Of a stretch of DNA of 27,672 nucleotides, positions 6,209-13,567 are shown in pieces. Location of the stretch: the IMG/VR virus record IMGVR_UViG_3300011126_000115, positions 1-27,672 of that record. One strand, written 5' to 3'. The translations under genes were made by a program, and so were the position numbers. Under the pieces are notes generated by a model. The model saw only the letters and a list, made by a program, of their open reading frames with translations, had not been told where the DNA came from and searched no databases. Position 1 is the first letter of the stretch. Each line of letters starts with the position of its first letter. Source of the DNA: a virus.

Positions 6209-6424
6209 TTAGATGAAGTTGATGAGAAGGTTCGCCGCCGTTACTGCGACCGAGAGAATGGTCCCGATGAGTGCGGTGCGTGTGTTGATGGTCGTCTTGT
6301 GGATGACGAAGTCGACGCGGAGGTCCTCGAAGGCTCGGTGTTGGTCCTTTGCAATCGCCTCAAGTTGTTCGAGACGGTGAATAAGCATAAGTTCGAAGCG
6401 TGAAAAATCATGTTCGTCGTTCAT
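6209..6424 (-). CDS. Small coiled-coil plus C-terminal membrane anchor protein, 71 aa
   Basis: The N-terminal 45 residues are helical and charged (FSRFELMLIHRLEQLEAIAK). Residues about 50 to 71 form a hydrophobic segment (ALIGTILSVAVTAANLLINF) ending at the C-terminus. This tail-anchored plan resembles haemolysin XhlA-like phage proteins, which have a helix and a C-terminal transmembrane segment and often sit in lysis cassettes. I suggest that as the closest match. It overlaps the end of the preceding small gene by 17 bases and is followed closely by the protease. Confidence 0.68.
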   Translation of the reverse strand: MNDEHDFSRFELMLIHRLEQLEAIAKDQHRAFEDLRVDFVIHKTTINTRTALIGTILSVAVTAANLLINFI

Positions 6425-6578
6425 GAACTCCTCGTGTGCTCTTGACTGAGTCTAACGTGCGTCGCGTTTCGCGGACAAGGCACTCCATCTCGGCTTGAAT
6501 GGTTGCGAACTTGTCGAGTATAGCCGCCTGCGCTTCGGTGAGCGGTGGCGTCGTGTCCGGTGTCTTCTTGGAGGTCAT
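6408..6578 (-). CDS. Small helical hypothetical protein, 56 aa
   Basis: It begins MTSKKTPDTTPPLTEAQAAI and continues as an amphipathic helix (LDKFATIQAEMECLVRETRR), ending in the first bases of the next gene. The ATG is 4 bases after the stop of the receptor-binding gene. A GGGGG run lies about 7 bases upstream, which is only a weak ribosome site. It is below the size most gene finders trust. Codon use and position between two tight neighbours support it. Function unknown. Confidence 0.55.
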   Translation of the reverse strand: MTSKKTPDTTPPLTEAQAAILDKFATIQAEMECLVRETRRTLDSVKSTRGVHERRT

Positions 6579-6582
6579 GGCA

Positions 6583-8904
6583 CTAGACCCCCGGACCGTA
6601 GACGGAGACGACTAGTTCGTCGAAGGAGCCGTGCGTGAAGATGAGCTTGCCTTGCCCGCCTTCCCACGTTGCGTCGGAGTCCCAGTAGTTCGAGGGTAGC
6701 ATACTCCACTTGCCGAGCCGTGCCATCGTGAAGCTAGTCCTCGAATAGGCGGGGGAGACGAACGCAAGGCACTCGCCGGTCGACTTCTCGTAGGCGAGCG
6801 TCAACTCCGGGGTCACGAACATCGCGTAGACGTCGAGCCCGGTGTTCTCCCAGTGTTGGCCGGTCTCCGAGAAGTAGAGGTCCTCCGACACGGTGGTCGC
6901 GATGAAGAGTTCAAGGGTCGCGCTCCATGCGGTTTGTATTAGGTAGGCTGCGGGGTCGGTGATGGTCGACGACCATGTTCCGTCGGCGTCCGAGGCGAAG
7001 TAGTTCTCGGTCGAGAGGTCGGTCGTCACGCATCCGCCGCCCGCGGGGGTGATACTTATCGAGACGATGCGGTTCGAGACGCCGCCGCCGATGGCGTTCG
7101 TCCATGTGGTTCCGTCGCTCGACTTTTCAATCCAGCCGAAGCCGGTGCCCGTGTCTTCGCCCACTGCGAACCACTGCCCGGAGACGGCGTCGTAGACGAG
7201 GTCGGTCACTTCGTCGATGTTATTGAACGTCGAGGTCGGCGAGACGGGGATGTCGGAGATGGAGTTGCTCGTCGAGAGGTGGAAGCCGTCGTCGAGCGCG
7301 ATGCCGACGTAGGTGCCATTCGACCGAAGCGGGGTCATGAGATGGTCGGCGGTGCATGTGCGAACGACTGCGACGCTCCACGTCCCATCGAGCCCGGTCG
7401 GGGAGGAGTATAGTTCGGCGTTGCCCGAGCGGTAGGTCGCGAAGTACCACATATCCGCGAGGGGGTCGTAGGTCATGTGGGTAGCGGTGAGCGCCGACGC
7501 GCCGAAGGTCTCGGTCAACTCTTGGTCGACGTTCGCGTAGGCTATGTCGGCTGCGTTTAGTTCGTAGTTGAACTTCGACCATGCCGCGAGGTTGTTTAGG
7601 ATGTAGTTCGTCGAGGCGTTGAAGTCGGTCTTCTCGCCGACGACGTGCCCGAGCGAGGGCGAAGCCGGGATAGTCTTGTCCGCGCCGCCGTCCGTCGCCC
7701 ACTCTGCGACGTGCGTCGGGGGAGTGATGGGGTCGTTGATTGCCATTATGATGCTCCGTAGCGCGCGATGGCGAGGTAGTTGGTAAGAGGGGTCGTAGGT
7801 GTAGAGGAGCTTGCCTTGCCCGCCTTGAATCTCGCAGAGTTTGAAGGTCGCGTTGATGACGGGGATGTCCTCCCCCGACATGGCGCCGAGGATGGTGTAG
7901 CCGTGATAGGATTGCTTCGGGTGCATCACGAAGACGTTGTCGGTCGTGTCGATGAGCCATGTGAACTCGGCGGTCGTGAAGATGTATTGCACTTGGTAGC
8001 CGGTGTCGGTCCACGTCACGCCGTCGGGTGTCGACCATAGGTTGTCCGAGATGTCGGTGCACAAGAACCTTTTGAGGGAGGGCGCCCAAATCGCGCGGTC
8101 GACTCGTGCGCTCGGGGAGACGGTTGCCGAGACCCACGAGACCGAGTTCGTCGAGACCTGCATCCCGTTCGCTTGGTCGTTGCCTGCGACGGAGATGCCG
8201 GTGTCGGGGTCAATCGCGAGGCTCATCACCTCGTCGTTTGTGTCGGTGTCCTTGATTGTCCAAGTCCCCGCGGGGTCGGTCGCGGTTGCGATGTGGCCGT
8301 CGACCCCGGCTCCCAAGCCAACGCAAATCCACAACTTCTCGATGGGGTCGTAGGCGAGTTCGTTGATAGTCGTGAGGGTCGCGACGTCGACGCCGACGAT
8401 GTTCATGTTCGCGATGGTGTTATCGGTCGAGACATAAACCTTGTCTTCGACGCCTACCACGAGTTGACCGCCGCCGACGACGGGGCGAGTCACGGGTGTA
8501 GAGAAGCCGACGTCCGTGTTGAGCGGAGCCGGTAGTTCGTTCCAAGTGATGCCGTCCTCGGAGTCGTAGACGTAGACCTCGTAGGGGGCGCCGATGCCGT
8601 CGCGAAGAACGGCGTACCATCTATTCACGACCTCGTCGTAGCGGAGGTAGAAGCCCGCGTTGTCGTCGTGCAAGGGGGTCGCGCCGGTTCGGTCGATGTT
8701 CCCGAAGGCGATGCGCCCGGCGAGAACCTGCGAGGCGAAGGAGCCCCACCCCGCCGCGGAGTGCATCACGTAGTTGAAGTGCGCGGGGGCGGGTGCGTCG
8801 CCGACGGTCCATCCGTCCGCGTTCAAGGTTGTGCCGGGGTCCGCCGAAAGTGCTTCGGTGTTCGTCGCCCATTCGAGGAGCTTGTCGGGGGGAGTGATTG
8901 CCAT
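6583..8904 (-). CDS. Receptor-binding/tail fibre protein made of two tandem propeller modules, 773 aa as read
   Basis: As written, one frame encodes two homologous units of about 386 residues. Unit 1 starts MAITPPDKLLEWATNTEAL and unit 2 starts MAINDPITPPTHVAEWATDG (residue 387). Each has a short N-terminal attachment part and then repeated beta strands with Asp-box-like motifs (SEDGITWNEL, TPDGVTWTDTG, SSDGTTWTN), as in sialidase-type beta-propellers. Each unit ends near GGQGKL. They are probably distal tail or baseplate adhesins that bind host surface glycan. The gene follows the baseplate genes, with a TAATG overlap at 8904. A one-base shift would end unit 1 separately at 7746 (see the junction entry), so this may really be two genes, 7746-8904 and 6583-7746. 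Confidence 0.75.
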   Translation of the reverse strand: MAITPPDKLLEWATNTEALSADPGTTLNADGWTVGDAPAPAHFNYVMHSAAGWGSFASQVLAGRIAFGNIDRTGATPLHDDNAGFYLRYDEVVNRWYAVLRDGIGAPYEVYVYDSEDGITWNELPAPLNTDVGFSTPVTRPVVGGGQLVVGVEDKVYVSTDNTIANMNIVGVDVATLTTINELAYDPIEKLWICVGLGAGVDGHIATATDPAGTWTIKDTDTNDEVMSLAIDPDTGISVAGNDQANGMQVSTNSVSWVSATVSPSARVDRAIWAPSLKRFLCTDISDNLWSTPDGVTWTDTGYQVQYIFTTAEFTWLIDTTDNVFVMHPKQSYHGYTILGAMSGEDIPVINATFKLCEIQGGQGKLLYTYDPSYQLPRHRALRSIIMAINDPITPPTHVAEWATDGGADKTIPASPSLGHVVGEKTDFNASTNYILNNLAAWSKFNYELNAADIAYANVDQELTETFGASALTATHMTYDPLADMWYFATYRSGNAELYSSPTGLDGTWSVAVVRTCTADHLMTPLRSNGTYVGIALDDGFHLSTSNSISDIPVSPTSTFNNIDEVTDLVYDAVSGQWFAVGEDTGTGFGWIEKSSDGTTWTNAIGGGVSNRIVSISITPAGGGCVTTDLSTENYFASDADGTWSSTITDPAAYLIQTAWSATLELFIATTVSEDLYFSETGQHWENTGLDVYAMFVTPELTLAYEKSTGECLAFVSPAYSRTSFTMARLGKWSMLPSNYWDSDATWEGGQGKLIFTHGSFDELVVSVYGPGV
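7744..7791 (-). other. Frame junction between the two receptor-binding units
   Basis: Unit 1 is read through into unit 2 as YDPSYQLPRHRALRSIIMAI. If one base is skipped at GACCCCTCT (about 7786-7791), unit 1 instead ends YDPLTNYLAIARYGAS with TAA at 7748-7746. That TAA overlaps the ATG of unit 2 as TAATG, the junction used by many genes here. The alternative end aligns with the end of unit 2 (FDELVVSVYGPGV) and gives unit lengths of 385 and 387 residues. The cause may be a sequence error, a real fusion, or a +1 slip at CCC-T. Confidence 0.7.
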
Positions 8905-9506
8905 TATGCCGTGCCTGCGAGGGAGCCGTTCTCGGTGCCATAAGTGGCACTCGACTCGGTGGTCTCCGCACTAGCGGAGAACTTGAAGACGTTCGCGTCG
9001 TCGCTCTCGGTGAGCGAGTAGACGTAGTGGACCTCGGTGCCCGCGGGGGCCGCACGGCGAAGGAGTGCCGCCGAGATAGCTTGGTCGGCGACGGTGCCCG
9101 AGACGGCGTGGTCGATGACGCGGACGAAGGAGGTCTTCGGGAAGAACTCGTAGTAGGCGACGTTCGTCGACGAGGGTGCCGCGGTGAGGAGTTGAATCAC
9201 GCGGACGAGGTCATACCATGTTCCGATGCTCGTGAGGATTGCAATCTCCGCGCGTAGCCGGAGACGGTAGGGTTCGTCGGTGAGCCCGCTGCGAGGAACG
9301 AGGAAGATTTGCCCGATGCGGTCGAGCCGGTCTTCCGTGGCGGTCTCGATGTCCCACTGCGAGTAGAGAGGAAACGCTGCGTCTTCGAGTTCTTGGGCTC
9401 GGTCGACGTAGGCTGCGACGAGGGCTTCGGTCTTCGCGCCGCCTTGAAGCGTGGTAAGTAGGCGGTCGAGTCCCTCGGAGGTGTAGTCGGTTTTGTTCGT
9501 GCTCAT
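8904..9506 (-). CDS. Baseplate protein, DUF2612/gpI-like, 200 aa
   Basis: The protein has the pattern of phage baseplate proteins related to DUF2612 and P2 gpI. An N-terminal helical part (ALVAAYVDRAQELEDAAFPL) is followed by TEDRLDRIGQIFLVPRSGLTD, where LDRIG..F...R is the family hallmark. Then come YRLRLRAEI and a helical segment IGTWYDLVRVIQLLTAAPSS. The last 40 residues are rich in Ser, Thr and Ala. In these phages it connects the J-like wedge ring with fibres. It follows the J-like gene by 3 bases and its stop overlaps the next ATG as TAATG. Confidence 0.72.
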   Translation of the reverse strand: MSTNKTDYTSEGLDRLLTTLQGGAKTEALVAAYVDRAQELEDAAFPLYSQWDIETATEDRLDRIGQIFLVPRSGLTDEPYRLRLRAEIAILTSIGTWYDLVRVIQLLTAAPSSTNVAYYEFFPKTSFVRVIDHAVSGTVADQAISAALLRRAAPAGTEVHYVYSLTESDDANVFKFSASAETTESSATYGTENGSLAGTA

Positions 9507-9509
9507 GCT

Positions 9510-10715
9510 TTAGACAATCGTGATGTCGCAGTCGGTCGCTGCGTCGAGGGTTGCGATTTGACGTTCAGTGATGACGAGGGGGTCGGTGGTCGAGGTCGGG
9601 GTGATGTCGTCGACCTCGACGGTGGAGGGGATGACGTTCGTGATGCCTGCGACCGTCATCGCTTGCTCGATTATCATCGCGGCGTAGACGTCCTCGCCGA
9701 GGGTGAGGTCCGAGAGTGCCCACGCCGAGAGAACCGTGTGAACTGCGAGCTTCGCCGCTGCGTCGTCTGCGAAGACTTCCGAGTCGTAGGACATGCTCAT
9801 CTCGATGTAGAGGCGAACGTCCGCGGCGGTCGAGTAGTTGATGGTGTGGTTGTTTCCCGCGGAGTCTTCCGCGACGCCGGAGGTGCCGCCGTAGGTCTCG
9901 GTGCCCGCGGGCTTCCCAGTCCAGATAGCGTCGACGACGTCTTGCGCCGCCCATGCCGGAGCCGTCTGCGAGTGAACCAAGCACTCGACGGCATACGGGG
10001 GGACGCCGTTCGCGTCGGTGTAGGCGGTCGGGTTCTCGAAGACGAACGCCGCGTCGACGCCTGCGACAAGGAGAAGGTCGGAGCGCATCGCCTCGGCGGT
10101 CGCCGAGCCGGGTCGTGCTATCTCCGCCTCGCGTCGGGTGCGGAGGTCCGCGTCGGTCTCTTCATCGGAGCCGAGGGTCGAGTCGCCGTAGGCGACGGTC
10201 TCGACTGCGGTGATGCCGGTCGGGGGGTTGGGCATCGTGAGGTTTTCGCCCTCGGACGTGAGGACGTAGGACGAGGAGCCGGGGGTCACGGTCTCGGTTG
10301 CGATGTTCGCGAACGTGGTCGTCAAGGTCGTCTCGACGGTCGTGCGGAAGACGGAGCCGGGGCGACCGTTGGGGTAGTACTCGGTGTGCAGGGGAACGAC
10401 GTCGTCGATGGCGCCGAAGAAGCGTGCGGTGTGCGTGCCGCGTGTCGCGACCTCGCGGATGGTTCCGGTGAGCGCGCAGATATAACTCAACGCCTGCCCG
10501 GTCGCCGTGTCGACGTAGCCGCCTTGGTAGAGGTCTTCGAGGAGTTCCCAAAGTTCCGCGAGCGCCGCCGCGTAGATGGCGTTGAGTTGCCCGATGAGTG
10601 CGTCCGCTTCCGTGTTCAACGTCGGCGAGATGTTCGCGAGTTCGTCGGCGACGATTGACGCGAGGAGCGTTTCAAGGGTTTCGATTGTGATGCCGGTAGC
10701 GGTCAAGCCTGCCAT
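9510..10715 (-). CDS. Baseplate J-like (wedge) protein, 401 aa
   Basis: This is the baseplate wedge protein of the Baseplate_J/T4 gp6 family, which forms the ring of the contractile baseplate. The features seen are an N-terminal helical part (ADALIGQLNAIYAAALAELW, then LLEDLY) and the sequence GYVDTATGQALSYICALTG, a hallmark with large-ring glycine turns. Next are a beta region with long Thr runs, SDEETDADLRTRREAEIARP and GSATAEAMRSDLLLVAGVDA, the core motif (R.R......G.A....i...l..v.GV). A C-terminal alpha/beta domain completes it. It lies between gp25-like and DUF2612-like genes, the canonical order. Confidence 0.9.
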   Translation of the reverse strand: MAGLTATGITIETLETLLASIVADELANISPTLNTEADALIGQLNAIYAAALAELWELLEDLYQGGYVDTATGQALSYICALTGTIREVATRGTHTARFFGAIDDVVPLHTEYYPNGRPGSVFRTTVETTLTTTFANIATETVTPGSSSYVLTSEGENLTMPNPPTGITAVETVAYGDSTLGSDEETDADLRTRREAEIARPGSATAEAMRSDLLLVAGVDAAFVFENPTAYTDANGVPPYAVECLVHSQTAPAWAAQDVVDAIWTGKPAGTETYGGTSGVAEDSAGNNHTINYSTAADVRLYIEMSMSYDSEVFADDAAAKLAVHTVLSAWALSDLTLGEDVYAAMIIEQAMTVAGITNVIPSTVEVDDITPTSTTDPLVITERQIATLDAATDCDITIV

Positions 10716-10716
10716 G

Positions 10717-11091
10717 TTATAGCTCCAAGACGAATGGGTCGTAGGTGAGGGTCCCGCCGTCGAGCATCGTCGCGACGAAGGTGATGTTTAGGGTGCGGGT
10801 CGGTGCGTCGATGACGACGTCCATGAAGTCGACCGACTCGATGCCGGGGGTCGTTCGAACTGCTTCGGAGAAGATGCTGCGGAGGAGCCGCGTGTTCGGG
10901 TTCTTCGTGAAGACCTCGCGGAAGAACGGGATGCCTTGCCTCGTGTCGAGGAAGTGTTCGCCGAGGAAGAACTTCAAGCGGAGCCGGAGTTGTTGGTCGA
11001 TTGCTTCTTCACCTTCCGCGAGGACTAGAGTATTGTTGCGGATGGTGAGGTCGGGTTGTTGCCCGACGAAGGAGAGATGAAGGTCGGTCAT
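10717..11091 (-). CDS. Baseplate wedge protein, gp25/gpW-like, 124 aa
   Basis: This small baseplate protein belongs to the GPW/gp25 lysozyme-like fold family. The order of motifs fits: a beta hairpin with an internal acidic turn (NNTLVLAEGEEAIDQQLRLR), LKFFLGEHFLDTRQGIPFF, and then PNTRLLRSIFSEAVRTTPGI. The sequence FLGE.FLD...G.P.....F is a good match for the family. It closes with two strands (RTLNITFVATMLDGG). The ATG at 11091 overlaps the upstream stop as ATGA. It triggers or supports sheath assembly with the J-like protein encoded 1 base after it. Confidence 0.87.
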   Translation of the reverse strand: MTDLHLSFVGQQPDLTIRNNTLVLAEGEEAIDQQLRLRLKFFLGEHFLDTRQGIPFFREVFTKNPNTRLLRSIFSEAVRTTPGIESVDFMDVVIDAPTRTLNITFVATMLDGGTLTYDPFVLEL

Positions 11092-11456
11092 TTGATTCTC
11101 GCGTAACTCGCGCCGGAGCCGTCGAGGGCTGCGTCGCCGTAGGTTGATTCGCCGGGGGCGAGGTTGTCGGGGGCGAAGGAGGTGGGGTTGAAGTCGTCGG
11201 TGCCCGTTCCGAAGTCGTCGGGGTAGCTTACAGGCCCCTCGGAGGTGCCGGTCATGCCGAGACGCCGCCGAGCTTGAAACGCCCACACGGGGTCGATGGC
11301 GTCCGCGAGCGCGTCGAGGAGTTCGATGTCGACCTCGTTGTCTTGGAGGACCGCCTGCGCGCGTGCGTTGCCTTCCGCGCAGAAGTCTAGCTCCATGAGG
11401 GTTCGAGCCGAGACCTTCGCCGGGGGCGGGTCTCTTAGGGGGTCTCGTCGGCCCAC
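11088..11456 (-). CDS. Hypothetical baseplate-region protein, about 122 aa
   Basis: The family is not recognised. The middle is helical (MELDFCAEGNARAQAVLQDN, VDIELLDALADAIDPVWAFQ, ARRRLG). The last 50 residues are rich in Gly, Asp, Ser and Pro and look disordered. Two starts compete. I prefer the GTG at 11456, which has GGGAG 8 bases upstream and overlaps the preceding gene by 22 bases. The ATG at 11396 lacks a ribosome site and would give 102 residues. The stop overlaps the gp25-like start as ATGA, so it is part of the baseplate operon. Confidence 0.62.
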   Translation of the reverse strand: MGRRDPLRDPPPAKVSARTLMELDFCAEGNARAQAVLQDNEVDIELLDALADAIDPVWAFQARRRLGMTGTSEGPVSYPDDFGTGTDDFNPTSFAPDNLAPGESTYGDAALDGSGASYARIK

Positions 11457-11731
11457 GGTGCCAACTCCCACGCAGCCGCCGCCTCTAGCGTACACGCTAC
11501 GACCCCTGAGACGCCATATAAGGTCAAGGAGGGAACTGCCGGTCCGATTCTACATGCGGGTCCGGGGCCGCCGCTAGCGAGCCCCAGGAAGCCTCGAACG
11601 CCCATGTCCCAGTAGACCGCGTTGCGTGCCGACTGTAGGGTGATGTGTGCCGGTGATGCGTCGTCGCCGGGGGTTGCGAGGTAGCCGAAGAAGACTCCGC
11701 GCGCGTGGGTCGTGATGAGGACGGGGTCCAT
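11435..11731 (-). CDS. DUF6948-like phage protein, 98 aa
   Basis: The sequence SPAHITLQSARNAVYWDMG, then VRGFLGLASGGPGPACRIGP, then a strand TLYGVSGVVACTLEAAAAW, matches from memory a small family found in baseplate regions (the LxxARNxVYW...RGF.GLA..GP pattern). I believe this is DUF6948. It is a small beta-rich protein without signal or membrane segment; its role in the baseplate is not known to me. It is encoded 1 base after the spike gene. Confidence 0.65.
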   Translation of the reverse strand: MDPVLITTHARGVFFGYLATPGDDASPAHITLQSARNAVYWDMGVRGFLGLASGGPGPACRIGPAVPSLTLYGVSGVVACTLEAAAAWELAPWADETP

Positions 11732-11732
11732 G

Positions 11733-12413
11733 TTACTCTACTTTCGTTTTTGTCGAGGCGACCGAGGTCGCCGTGTAGCCGTGCGCGGCGGAGGGTCCGC
11801 CCGAGGCGCCCGTGACTGCGTCGCCGCCTGCGGCGAAGGTGCCGGGGAGGTGCGTGTGCGCGTCGTATTTGTCGAGCGCCGCCTTGATTTCGTCGAGTTC
11901 GGTTTTGACCTTCGCCGCGAGTGCGATGAAGTCGGTCGCGCCTGCGATGCCGAGGTAGATGTAGGCGTCGCCGTCGCCGCCCGAGGAGTCGAGTGCGTCG
12001 TCGTCGGGGGTCACGTTGACGGGGAAGAAGACGGAGCCGCTCATCGCGAAGGCTTCGAGGTCGCCGGGGTCCGCTTGCCCGCCGTTCTCTCGGAAGCGGT
12101 CGAGGCTATACTTCGTGCAGACGACGAGCCCGGTGTCGCCGGGGGCGATGGGGTACGTCATGCGGTAGGAGCCCGAGCGGGGGAAGGCGACGAGGACGTT
12201 CTCGACGTAGGTGTCCTCGGTGTTCTCGATGGTCTCGGTGATGCGGTCGTTGTTCGTGTCGCGCCATGCCTCGATGAAGAGAGGCATCACGGTCGCGGTC
12301 GACGTTGTGGCATCGTACTCGATGACCTCGGCGGGGTACGCCGTTTGCATTTGCCGAAGGCGTTGGTCGATGAGTTCGTTCACCATCGCTTCGAGTGTAG
12401 GGGTCGCGGCCAT
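11733..12413 (-). CDS. Baseplate spike protein, gpV/Gp138-like, 226 aa
   Basis: The central spike pierces the cell envelope when the tail contracts. The N-terminal part (YPAEVIEYDATTSTATVMPL) and the segment YPIAPGDTGLVVCTKYSLDR match the Gp138-type OB-fold collar. GDTG is the tight turn before the strand that faces the hub. A helical linker (FIALAAKVKTELDEIKAALD) leads to HTHLPG and a Gly/Ala/Thr/Ser-rich end, the type of C-terminus that forms the spike needle and metal-bound tip. The start at 12413 overlaps the hub stop as TAATG. Confidence 0.85.
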   Translation of the reverse strand: MAATPTLEAMVNELIDQRLRQMQTAYPAEVIEYDATTSTATVMPLFIEAWRDTNNDRITETIENTEDTYVENVLVAFPRSGSYRMTYPIAPGDTGLVVCTKYSLDRFRENGGQADPGDLEAFAMSGSVFFPVNVTPDDDALDSSGGDGDAYIYLGIAGATDFIALAAKVKTELDEIKAALDKYDAHTHLPGTFAAGGDAVTGASGGPSAAHGYTATSVASTKTKVE

Positions 12414-13251
12414 TATTCGATTTCCTTGCCCTCGACTTCGATGCCGAAGTCGGAGCCGAAGACCGAGCCGGTGTAGTCGGCGCGGAGTACTTTGAAGGAG
12501 CCGTCGACGAACTCGCTCTTTACGTCGAGTTGCGCGCCGGGGAAGATGTCGGGGAGGAGGAGAGTCGAGCAACTCATCACGCCCTCGTTGTCGATGGTGG
12601 GGGAGCCGAGGAGCCCGGTCGTCGAGCCTGCGACTGGCGATGGGGGATGCCGCCTTTGAAGTCGCCGATGGGGAGGAACTGCGCTTCGCCGTCTTGAACC
12701 GAGAAGTCGATGCCGCGGCTCTTCGCGAGTTCAGAGAGTTCGTCGAGCGCGTAGCCTCGAACGTGCATCCCTGCGCGAATCTCGTCGGGGAGTCCGTTGG
12801 TCTCTTCAATGGCGAGACCTTCTTCGAGGTTGCCCGTTCCTATTTCCGCCTTCGTGAGAAGGTAGTCGAAGATTGTTCGGATGCTCGTGTTCTTGGGAAA
12901 CCACTTCCGCGCCCAGTTGCGCGAGCCCCGTTCGCCGTCGCCTGCTTCGAGGTCGGTCGCGATGTCCGCGCCGTCTCGTCGGTGACGAACAACCCGGAGG
13001 TCGCCCTTGAACAAGTTGTGAAGCTCGCCCCCATATCCCGCACTCAACGTGAGGATGATGCGGTCGGGGGCTTCGAGCTTCGAGCGGGTCTCCTCCGAGA
13101 GATTGTAGACTGTAGCTCGGAGGGTTGAAGGTTCCTTTTCTAGTGTACGAGTGACCTCGAACTCCACTTGAAGGCGTTCGATGGTCGTTGTCTCTTCTTG
13201 GTCGAGGTTCTCCGCGGTGAGTCGAACCGCTCGTTGGAATAGCTGCGACAT
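12413..13251 (-). pseudogene. Baseplate hub protein with apparent frame break, 279 aa if restored
   Basis: This is the hub that joins tail tube and spike (T4 gp27/phage protein D type). From MSQLFQRAVRLTAENLDQEE the frame is natural to GEAQFLPIGDFKGG, with TLSAGYGGELHNLFKGDLR and a helical RTIFDYLLTKAEIG. It then becomes non-coding and stops at 12577. In the frame one base on it continues TTGLLGSPTIDNEGVM and LLLPDIFPGAQLDVKSEF to a TAA overlapping the spike ATG. The segment TGL.GSP......G.......LLP.I.PG is the known C-terminal hub signature, so this end is real. The break falls at CCCCC (12642-12646); a sixth C would restore 279 residues. Confidence 0.82.
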
Positions 13252-13255
13252 GGTG

Positions 13256-13567
13256 TTAGCTTTCGACGTAGAAGAGGAAGGAGTTGCCGATAGTTTCTAG
13301 GGTTGGGTCGTCGTCTCCCGCGGCGTAGAGGGTGCCGGGGGGAACATAGGAGAAGGTGTTGGGGATGGTGCGAAGGAGGTCGGTGCCGACTGCGAGGATT
13401 GCCCCGTCGAGGATGCGAGTGCCGTCACTGTTGACGATGGAGATGCTCCATCGGTCCGTTCGCGAGTTCCAGTTGAACTCGAAGGTATAGGTTTGTCCTT
13501 CGAGTTGGGTCGACTGTACGAGATGGGGCTCGTCGGAAGTCGGGAGGGGGAGGGAGAGTTGCGCCAT
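13256..13567 (-). CDS. Phage baseplate plug protein, 103 aa
   Basis: The ATG at 13567 starts MAQLSLPLPTSDEPHLVQST and overlaps the preceding stop as TAATG. A tryptophan-centred core follows, YTFEFNWNSRTDRWSISIVN, SDGTRILDG, and VGTDLLRTIPN with a closing P..TLYAAGDDD. The layout (Y.F...WN.r...W.i.i.d..G..il.G) is that of the small phage baseplate plug family (DUF6983), which sits in the centre of contractile baseplates next to hub and Dit-like proteins. No signal or membrane segment is present. Confidence 0.78.
   Translation of the reverse strand: MAQLSLPLPTSDEPHLVQSTQLEGQTYTFEFNWNSRTDRWSISIVNSDGTRILDGAILAVGTDLLRTIPNTFSYVPPGTLYAAGDDDPTLETIGNSFLFYVES

Noticed and set aside
9558-10658. Long plus-strand open frame of 366 codons
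   Set aside because: It lies wholly opposite the J-like gene. Its translation is Arg/Val/Gly/Asp-rich without domain pattern, as expected for antisense of G/C-ending codons.
11733-12809. Long frame that would extend the spike gene upstream
   Set aside because: The added 132 residues are Arg/Ser/Pro shadow of the hub gene. The ATG at 12413 overlaps the hub stop and starts a natural spike sequence.
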